Assembly (NCBI GenBank): GCA_004555245.1
Contig: SFIS01000106.1
Location: forward strand, 1 to 5,881
Direction: 5' to 3'
From: Bacteroidales bacterium
GTDB taxonomy: Bacteria; Bacteroidota; Bacteroidia; Bacteroidales; Bacteroidaceae
Length of the DNA stretch: 5,881 nt
Below are positions 1 to 4,797 of this stretch, one piece after another. The notes below the pieces were generated by a model. The model ran no database searches. It was not told the origin of the DNA and saw only the letters and a list, made by a program, of their open reading frames with translations. Every line of letters starts with the position of its first letter. Positions within the stretch are counted from its first letter, which is position 1. Made by a program: the position numbers and the translations under genes.

Positions 1-509
1 TGTTCGACGCCAGCGGAAGCATGAGTCTGACTGAATACGGCAAGAGCAACAACAATGAAATGGCGCAATGCATGGCTCTCGGTTGTCTCAAGGCACTGCG
101 GGCTCTGCCGGGGGTCAAGTCTTCTCTGAGCGGATTCTCCAACGGAGAAATGTTCGTCATGTCTGACTATGGCGGCCCCGTACATGAAGTCATCTTGTCT
201 GCCATTGGTGGTACGCCGCTCGGGGCATCGCTTGTCGAACTCACATCGCAGTTCTCCGACGGCCCCGACGTGCGTCGCATCATCCTGTTCTTCACCGACG
301 GGTTCCCGGACAATGTCGGGTCTGTGACCATGGCTCTCAATATGGCAAAGCGTTCCGGTATCGAGGTGTACGGTATCGGGTTGCAAACGAAGGCTATCCA
401 TACCTTCATGGACAGTGACCATAGCATTATCGTCAACAGTATCCACGAATTGGCTGGCGGCATGTGTGACATGCTCCGTAAGGGAATGGTGCGGGCATAT
501 GAAGTATAA
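1..509 (+). CDS. VWA-domain protein, 3' part (5' end outside window)
   Basis: The frame is open from the first base, so the gene starts upstream of the window and only its last 168 codons are seen. The ATG at 21 is not the start, because the five codons before it (6-20) encode the metal-ion-dependent adhesion site motif DASGS (DxSxS) of a von Willebrand factor A domain. The remaining site residues are also visible: Thr in GGTPLG (codon 213-215) and Asp in FFTDG (codon 297-299). A VWA domain at the C-terminal end is the layout of CobT-like phage proteins, which in many phages are paired with a MoxR/CobS-type AAA+ ATPase. The partner, if any, would lie upstream and is not visible, so that assignment is inference. 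No signal peptide or membrane segment is seen in this part. The stop overlaps the next gene by 11 bases, which suggests translational coupling. Confidence 0.85.
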   Translation, partial: FDASGSMSLTEYGKSNNNEMAQCMALGCLKALRALPGVKSSLSGFSNGEMFVMSDYGGPVHEVILSAIGGTPLGASLVELTSQFSDGPDVRRIILFFTDGFPDNVGSVTMALNMAKRSGIEVYGIGLQTKAIHTFMDSDHSIIVNSIHELAGGMCDMLRKGMVRAYEV

Positions 510-708
510 CACCAACAAGGATGTGAACCGCTTCATCAAGGACATGCTCTGTCGTGGGTGGAAAATCGTCAGCCATAACAAGCATATCAAGTTGCAGCAT
601 GACAATGGCTCCATCATCAACATGGCTACCAGCAGCAAGGAAGGGAAGCTGTCGAGGAAGCTGAAGAACTTCAAAGCCACAGTGCGGAAGCTGGAGGAAA
701 GATGTTGA
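499..708 (+). CDS. small HicA-fold-like (dsRBD-like) protein
   Basis: The product has 69 residues. The open frame reaches back to 415, but the ATG at 499 is the better start: residues encoded before it are a shadow of the VWA gene, and 499 gives an 11-base overlap typical of this gene cluster. The protein is basic. Its pattern of an N-terminal helix (DVNRFIKDMLCRGWKI), a His-containing turn (SHNKHIKLQHDNG) and a C-terminal basic helix (SRKLKNFKATVRKLE) resembles HicA/YcfA mRNA-interferase-like small proteins. In HicA the His of that turn is catalytic. No HicB-like antitoxin follows, so it more likely acts as an orphan phage nucleic-acid-binding protein than as half of a toxin-antitoxin pair. 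The family call comes from pattern resemblance only and is moderate to weak. Confidence 0.6.
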   Translation: MKYNTNKDVNRFIKDMLCRGWKIVSHNKHIKLQHDNGSIINMATSSKEGKLSRKLKNFKATVRKLEERC

Positions 709-917
709 AGCAACGTTTCTGGAAACTGTTCCGGCAACATAACGATGACTTCGTCATGGAGCGCCGTGAAATAGCGGCACGCTGGATGACTCGTGCCCGG
801 ATGGCTATGGACGATGTGTCGGATGATGAAGGTGAAGTCCTGGATGCGGCCCTCACTGTCATGTGGAGCGGGCTTGACAGCACCTATAAAATGTTAGACA
901 ACGAGACAAATCCATAA
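702..917 (+). CDS. hypothetical protein, 71 residues, helical
   Basis: I do not recognise a family. The ATG at 702 follows a GGAGG Shine-Dalgarno (693-697) and overlaps the end of the preceding gene by 7 bases, so the two are probably translationally coupled. The N-terminus is basic and aromatic (MLKQRFWKLFRQHN). The middle is a charged, probably helical stretch (ERREIAARWMTRARMAMDD), followed by an acidic turn (VSDDEGEV) and a second helix. There is no signal peptide and no membrane segment. Its stop TAA (915-917) lies within the AAGGAGG ribosome-binding site of the next gene, again a tightly packed phage arrangement. A small soluble accessory protein is the most that can be said. Confidence 0.7.
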   Translation: MLKQRFWKLFRQHNDDFVMERREIAARWMTRARMAMDDVSDDEGEVLDAALTVMWSGLDSTYKMLDNETNP

Positions 918-929
918 GGAGGGTATAGA

Positions 930-1490
930 ATGAGTATCCAAGAAGACGTACAGAACATGCCTCCCATTGAGGTCATTCTCAAAATCATCCTTCCCAAGAT
1001 GAACAACCGCATCAAGGCGCTGAACGCCGCTGTCCAGGCGCTCCAGGAAGAAGTCGAAGCGCTGAAGGCTGCGGCTCCGAAGAAGCGTGCGCCGCGCAAA
1101 AAGAAGGCCGATGACGAAGCTCCGGCTCCCGCTGCCCAGCCTGCTCCGGCTCCCGCTGCCCAGCCTGCTCCGGCTCCCGCTCAGCCTGCTCCGGCTCCCG
1201 CTGCCCAGCCTGCGGCCCAGTCTACGGGTACTCTGCTGTGTACCTACGACAGCGAGCAGGATGAGTTCGTGCCGCTGAATATCGAAGGGTGGCCGCTCAC
1301 TGGTAACAACGTCGGACTCGCCTTGTATGCCATGGATACGATGCGTAACAACATCGGCGACGCTGCGACCATGTCCAATCTGCCCGAGGGATTCATCAAG
1401 TTCGTCACCGATATGACGCCGGAGCAGCGCAAGCAGGTCAACGGCAAGTTCCCTGCGCAGAATCCCGCCTATCAGGAATACTTCGTCTAA
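930..1490 (+). CDS. hypothetical protein with coiled coil and Ala-Pro-Gln repeat linker
   Basis: The product has 186 residues, and I do not recognise a family. The start is fixed by a strong AAGGAGG (916-922) seven bases before the ATG. Three parts are visible. Residues about 25-48 are a heptad-like Leu/Ala helix (IKALNAAVQALQEEVEALK), a likely short coiled coil for oligomerisation. Residues 51-59 are a basic patch (KKRAPRKKK) that could bind nucleic acid. Residues 64-97 are a low-complexity linker of about four APAPAAQP units. A conserved-looking C-terminal region of about 90 residues follows (TLLCTYDSEQDEFVPLN, then MTPEQRKQVNGKFPAQNP). The flexible linker between an oligomerising, basic N-terminus and a separate C-terminal domain suggests a tethering or scaffold role. 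It lies immediately upstream of the polymerase, so a replication accessory role is possible but unproven. Confidence 0.8.
   Translation: MSIQEDVQNMPPIEVILKIILPKMNNRIKALNAAVQALQEEVEALKAAAPKKRAPRKKKADDEAPAPAAQPAPAPAAQPAPAPAQPAPAPAAQPAAQSTGTLLCTYDSEQDEFVPLNIEGWPLTGNNVGLALYAMDTMRNNIGDAATMSNLPEGFIKFVTDMTPEQRKQVNGKFPAQNPAYQEYFV
1119..1211 (+). repeat. in-frame 24-base tandem repeat, about four copies
   Basis: Units lie at 1119-1142, 1143-1166, 1167-1187 and 1188-1211. Units 1, 2 and 4 are identical 24-mers beginning GCTCCGGCTCCCGCTGCCCA. Unit 3 lacks one GCC codon (21 bases). Each unit encodes APAPAAQP, and a decayed copy (GCGGCCCAG) follows at 1212-1220. The near-perfect identity at the nucleotide level implies recent expansion by slippage or unequal recombination, and copy number is likely to vary among relatives. 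All changes keep frame, so the linker length of the encoded protein would vary without breaking the gene. Confidence 0.95.
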
Positions 1491-1501
1491 CATGTATACG
1501 A

Positions 1502-1523
1502 GGGAGGGGCGACAGCCCCTCCC
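1502..1523 (+). promoter_or_regulatory. 9-bp perfect hairpin in the polymerase leader
   Basis: GGGAGGGGC (1502-1510) pairs perfectly with GCCCCTCCC (1515-1523) around the tetraloop GACA. It sits 11 bases after the stop of the upstream gene and ends only 3 bases before the GGAG (1527-1530) that serves the polymerase ATG at 1538. It lacks the following T-run of an intrinsic terminator (only GTTGG follows). An RNA-level role, such as mRNA end protection, RNA processing or modulation of polymerase translation, is therefore more plausible than full termination. Partial attenuation cannot be excluded. Confidence 0.7.
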
Positions 1524-1537
1524 GTTGGAGATGCACC

Positions 1538-4500
1538 ATGCCTGAAAGCACGCTTGTCGTCATAGACTTCGAGACCTATTGGGACAGCAAAACGTACACG
1601 CTGTCGAAGATGGGTCCCATCGAGTATGTCCGTAACGAAAAATTCACTCCGCAGCTTTGCGCCTTTACCCTGTCCAATGGCTCGTGTTGCGTGGACTGTT
1701 CCGTCGTTGAACATGAGCGTCTGAGAACGACGTTTGAAAATCTGGATACGCATGACGTTGCCTGGTGCGGGCATAACATGCACGGCTTCGACAGTCTCAT
1801 CCTGTCGGAGTTCTTCGACTTCCATCCCCAGAAAATCTACGACACCATCGCCATGATGCGATGGACAGGCTTGTCCCGTGTGTGTCGTGAGAGCCATGCC
1901 GCCCTCACCGAGTTCCTCGGCAACGGCAACAAGGCTGCCGGTACCGTCGTCAGTGACCACAAGCAATGGCCGGACGACTTCACGCCGGAAGAGCGGGCGT
2001 TCTTCATCCAATACTGCAAAGACGACGCCGGACAATGCTACCAAAACGCACAGGCCATGCTGCCTTACATGACACCTGATGCCCTGCGCTTCATGTCCAT
2101 CACGGCCCGCATGGCTACCGAGCCTTCGTTCGTGCTGGATGAAGACCTGCTGCTGGAATACCTGTCCGACCTAGACGCCGCTGCGGATAAGGCGCGGCAA
2201 GAACTCATGGCCATGTTCTCGTTCCAAACCAACGCAGACATGCTGGCTGCGCTGCGTTCGGCTGACAAGTTCGCCGATATGCTGCGCTCCCTGGGTGTCG
2301 AACCTCCGCTCAAAGAGAGTGCGGCGAAGACCAAGACCAAGAGGGAAAAGCTCCAGCTCGCTGCCGATGCCGGGAGACCAGGAGCTGCTGAAGAGCTGGA
2401 GAACATGCAGCCTGTGATGACCTATGCCTTCAGCAAGACCGACGTGGACTTCGTCCTCATGCAAGACCATCCCGACCCTCGTGTTGCGCTGCTCGTGCGC
2501 ACCAGGTTGCAGCTCAACAGCAGCATCGACCGGAGCCGTGCGGAGACCTTGCTCAAGTTTGCCAGGATGCATAAGCCCCTGCCTATCATGCTCGGAGCGT
2601 GGCTGGCGCATACGGGACGGTATTCCGCCGGTGCCTCTGCCGACGCCGGGACGAAGACTGACAAGCTCCAGTTCCAGAACCTGAGCAAGCGGGACCCTTC
2701 CAAGCGCAAGCTCCGGCAAGCCATCAAGGTTCCGAAGGGCAAGGTCGTCGTGGCCTGCGACTCTTCCCAGATTGAAGCGCGTGGGCTGGCCTTCGTGGCC
2801 AACGAGGTCGGGCTGCTCACGCAGTTCCGCGAAGGTCGTGACCCGTATTCGGAACTGGCCGAGACCATCTTCGGTGTGCCGTGGCAAGACATCAAGGCCG
2901 GGGCCAAGGCGGGCGACAAGAAGATGAAAATGTACCGTAATACTGGGAAGACCGGTATCCTGTCGTGTCTTGCGGGTACGGTGGAGGTATTGACAAATAC
3001 GGGGTGGAAACGTATTGATACGGTATCTGTTAACGATAAAGTTTGGGATGGCGTATCATGGGTGAAACACGAAGGACTTATCTGCAATGGCTGGAGGAAT
3101 ACCATCAACGTGGCTGGGATAGACATGACTCCAGACCACTTAGTGTTCGACGGTTCCTCTTGGAGAATGGCTGCCGAATTACTGGGCGAACCCCATTATT
3201 TGAAATCGGCGACCGAGTGGGCGAGCGCGTCATACGAGACTGTGCTGTTGACACCTCAGAAGGACATCGCACCATATGGGTTCTCGCCGCGTGTGTTAAC
3301 TGCGGCACCGAACGCTGGTATAAAGGCTATACCTTGGCTAATGGAAAGGTTAGCAAGTTGTGTAAGCACTGCTCGCCACGAGACCTTGAGCATCTTACAA
3401 GTTTTAAGAGGCGTACTAAAGACCCTGAAGTCGGTGCCGTCTTTGGCGAACTCACAGTTCTTGACAACGACCGTCACGAATACGTTGATACCAATGGCAG
3501 AAAACGTACAGAGTACCGTTCATTGGTGCAGTGCTCTTGCGGGGCAGAACCCCATTGGGTATTGCAAAGTAATCTGCGTAGCGGACGGACCACAAGATGT
3601 GATGCTTGTGCAAAGAAGAAAGCAAGAGCAACACAAGACAAAAAGTATTGGCACTATGCAGATGTGGTACCGGATATTGCAACACGTCGGCGGTTACTTG
3701 CGCGTATTTCCGCATGTATCACACGATGCAGTCCGACACAGAATAAGTGTAAAAACTGGAAACATTATGGAGGCCGGGGTATCCGAGTCGAATTTCCAGA
3801 CCGTAGAACCTTTCTCGAGTATCTTATCACGCTGCCAGGATATGATGACCCGTCTTTGGAGCTGGATAGGATTGATTGTGACGGGAACTACGCGCCAGGT
3901 AATCTCCGTTTTGTTACGCGGGCGACGAATGTACATAACCGAAGACAGATTGGGGACTTGCAGCAGAAGCTCGACCATATCAGAAAAAATAAAGCTTTGC
4001 TTGCATGGTGTATCGGTGCCGTCCAATACCAGTTGTATACAAAAGGTGTACGACCTGAAGAACTGTGGCCCGAACAACCGTTTCCTGATACGTCAGGGGG
4101 GGACGGTACTGATGGTGCATAATTGTGGATACGGCGTAGGTCATACAAAATATAGCAACACGCTGCTGCGGCAGGGAATCCACCTGCATGAAGACCTCGA
4201 CCGTCACCATGAGCTGGCCCGTTATGCCCACGGCATCTACCGGGCCGCGCATCCCAACATCGTCGCCTTCTGGAAGACGGCGGAGAATGTTCTGGAGGCC
4301 ATGCTGCGTGGCGAATCCGGTACCTTCGGCGGCCCCAACAATGACATCTACACCTTCGGCATCATGCCGGTGGGCCCCAGGACTGACCTGTGTGTGCCGT
4401 CTGTCCGGTTCCCGAGCGGCTACATCCTGCGCTACCCCGGCCTGCGTGCCGAGCGTAACGACCGGGGAAAGTGGCAGTTCGTTTATGACACCTACAAGGG

Positions 4501-4786
4501 TGCTTCCAAAATTCCTACCCATATTTATGGGGGGGCGTTTACAAATAATCTTGTCCAGGGTCTTTCCTTCGTTGACGTTATTATGTATCAAGGTTGTCGG
4601 ATGGATGAGGCCGGAATCAAGCTGGCCTGCAACATCCACGACGCCTGGGCATCTGTCGTGCCGGAAGAGCAGGGCGAGTATGTGAAGCAGCAGATGCTCC
4701 ACTACATGTCCATAGTCCCGCCTGCTCTCAATGGTTTGCCTGTGGCGTGTGAAGCGGAGATAGGGACGACCTTTGAAATAGTCTAG
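1538..4786 (+). CDS. family A DNA polymerase precursor with 3'-5' exonuclease, interrupted by an intein
   Basis: This is a phage replicative DNA polymerase of family A, translated as a 1082-residue precursor. Removing the intein (residues 477-862) leaves 696 residues, a usual size for phage enzymes of this family; no 5' nuclease domain is present. The N-terminal DEDD exonuclease shows Exo I (DFET, Asp10 and Glu12), Exo II (HNMHGFD, Asp85) and Exo III (YCKDD, Tyr159 and Asp163). The polymerase domain shows HTGRYS (358-363), motif A (CDSSQIEARG, Asp408), motif B or O-helix (Arg467, Lys471, then Tyr865 across the intein), IYGGAFTNNLVQ, and motif C (IHDAW, His1034 and Asp1035). All catalytic residues are present, so the spliced enzyme should be active in synthesis and proofreading. 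The start has GGAG at 1527-1530 with 7-base spacing. The O-helix position equivalent to Phe762 of Klenow or Tyr526 of T7 appears to be Leu475. The stop TAG overlaps the ribosome-binding site of the next gene. Confidence 0.95.
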   Translation: MPESTLVVIDFETYWDSKTYTLSKMGPIEYVRNEKFTPQLCAFTLSNGSCCVDCSVVEHERLRTTFENLDTHDVAWCGHNMHGFDSLILSEFFDFHPQKIYDTIAMMRWTGLSRVCRESHAALTEFLGNGNKAAGTVVSDHKQWPDDFTPEERAFFIQYCKDDAGQCYQNAQAMLPYMTPDALRFMSITARMATEPSFVLDEDLLLEYLSDLDAAADKARQELMAMFSFQTNADMLAALRSADKFADMLRSLGVEPPLKESAAKTKTKREKLQLAADAGRPGAAEELENMQPVMTYAFSKTDVDFVLMQDHPDPRVALLVRTRLQLNSSIDRSRAETLLKFARMHKPLPIMLGAWLAHTGRYSAGASADAGTKTDKLQFQNLSKRDPSKRKLRQAIKVPKGKVVVACDSSQIEARGLAFVANEVGLLTQFREGRDPYSELAETIFGVPWQDIKAGAKAGDKKMKMYRNTGKTGILSCLAGTVEVLTNTGWKRIDTVSVNDKVWDGVSWVKHEGLICNGWRNTINVAGIDMTPDHLVFDGSSWRMAAELLGEPHYLKSATEWASASYETVLLTPQKDIAPYGFSPRVLTAAPNAGIKAIPWLMERLASCVSTARHETLSILQVLRGVLKTLKSVPSLANSQFLTTTVTNTLIPMAENVQSTVHWCSALAGQNPIGYCKVICVADGPQDVMLVQRRKQEQHKTKSIGTMQMWYRILQHVGGYLRVFPHVSHDAVRHRISVKTGNIMEAGVSESNFQTVEPFSSILSRCQDMMTRLWSWIGLIVTGTTRQVISVLLRGRRMYITEDRLGTCSRSSTISEKIKLCLHGVSVPSNTSCIQKVYDLKNCGPNNRFLIRQGGTVLMVHNCGYGVGHTKYSNTLLRQGIHLHEDLDRHHELARYAHGIYRAAHPNIVAFWKTAENVLEAMLRGESGTFGGPNNDIYTFGIMPVGPRTDLCVPSVRFPSGYILRYPGLRAERNDRGKWQFVYDTYKGASKIPTHIYGGAFTNNLVQGLSFVDVIMYQGCRMDEAGIKLACNIHDAWASVVPEEQGEYVKQQMLHYMSIVPPALNGLPVACEAEIGTTFEIV
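3045..3051 (+). promoter_or_regulatory. weak candidate ribosome-binding site for the nested endonuclease
   Basis: GGGATGG ends 6 bases before the ATG at 3058 and its GGGA ends 9 bases before it. It is a poor match to AAGGAGG and much weaker than the sites of the neighbouring genes. If used, it would give low-level internal initiation of the endonuclease within the polymerase message. This is a tentative call, because translational re-initiation or frameshifting could be used instead. Confidence 0.3.
3058..4122 (+). CDS. HNH-type homing endonuclease in the -1 frame of the intein
   Basis: A 354-residue protein is read one base earlier than the polymerase frame. It carries two zinc-ribbon-like modules of the phage HNH type. 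Module one is about 47-105 (EIGDRVGERVI; Cys79, Cys82, Cys102, Cys105). Module two is about 123-184 (EVGAVFGELTVL; Cys159, Cys161, LRSGRTTRCDAC with Cys181 and Cys184). The HNH-like nuclease core follows: KNWKHYGGRGIRV (232-244), LELDRIDCDGNYAPGNLRF (267-285) and ATNVHNRR (289-296), a signature common in phage homing endonucleases. It probably cuts the inteinless polymerase allele to spread the intein. The start is uncertain: ATG 3058 has a weak GGGA upstream; TTG 3043 and TTG 3160 are alternatives; the frame is closed upstream by TAA at 3031. Residues 1-46 match nothing I recognise and overlap intein block B. The stop TAA (4120-4122) overlaps the intein's terminal Asn codon. Confidence 0.88.
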   Translation: MGETRRTYLQWLEEYHQRGWDRHDSRPLSVRRFLLENGCRITGRTPLFEIGDRVGERVIRDCAVDTSEGHRTIWVLAACVNCGTERWYKGYTLANGKVSKLCKHCSPRDLEHLTSFKRRTKDPEVGAVFGELTVLDNDRHEYVDTNGRKRTEYRSLVQCSCGAEPHWVLQSNLRSGRTTRCDACAKKKARATQDKKYWHYADVVPDIATRRRLLARISACITRCSPTQNKCKNWKHYGGRGIRVEFPDRRTFLEYLITLPGYDDPSLELDRIDCDGNYAPGNLRFVTRATNVHNRRQIGDLQQKLDHIRKNKALLAWCIGAVQYQLYTKGVRPEELWPEQPFPDTSGGDGTDGA

Positions 4787-4797
4787 GAGGACAGCAC

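Larger units (their letters stand above)
2966..4123 (+). mobile_element. intein in polymerase motif B, 386 residues
   Basis: This is a protein-splicing element. Block A starts at Cys477 of the precursor (CLAGTVEVLTNTGWKRI, codon TGT 2966). It is followed by HINT-fold sequence (VNDKVWDGVSWVKHEG) and block B with its Thr-x-x-His (GIDMTPDHLVF, Thr531 and His534). Blocks F and G are VYDLKNCGPNNRFLI and the final VLMVHN, with penultimate His861 and terminal Asn862, followed by +1 Cys863. All residues of a class 1 splicing mechanism are present, so it should be active. Only about 80 N-terminal and 30 C-terminal residues are splicing domain. The roughly 270 residues between have no recognisable domain in this frame and are the alternate-frame reading of an endonuclease gene. 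GC content is 43-45% in hand-counted lines 3001-3060 and 3961-4020, against 63% in extein line 2701-2760, pointing to horizontal arrival. The insertion point lies between Ser476 and Cys863 of the O-helix, a highly conserved site typical for inteins. Confidence 0.93.

Noticed and set aside
415..498. N-terminal extension of the HicA-like gene from the ATG at 415
   Set aside because: It would overlap the VWA gene by 95 bases, and the added residues look like a frame-shadow; ATG 499 gives a protein of the expected small size.
874..892. TTGACA followed by TATAAAAT as a promoter
   Set aside because: The spacing between the -35-like and -10-like hexamers is only 5 bases, far from the required 16-18, and both lie inside a coding sequence.
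1087..1278. 63-residue Leu/Pro/Arg-rich open frame
   Set aside because: It is the alternate-frame reading of the tandem repeat in the 930-1490 gene and has no ribosome-binding site.
1502..1523. Rho-independent terminator
   Set aside because: The stem is strong but no run of T follows, and the next gene's ribosome-binding site begins 3 bases later.
2171..2887. 238-codon open frame on the minus strand, and similar ones at 3980-4702, 1487-2044 and 894-1493
   Set aside because: All are antisense shadows of the polymerase or of the 930-1490 gene, with biased composition mirroring the sense codons.
2966..4123. Group I or group II intron in the polymerase gene carrying an HNH gene
   Set aside because: The polymerase frame is open across the whole insert and encodes canonical intein blocks A, B, F and G with Cys1, Thr-x-x-His, His-Asn and +1 Cys at exact boundaries; an intron would not need these.
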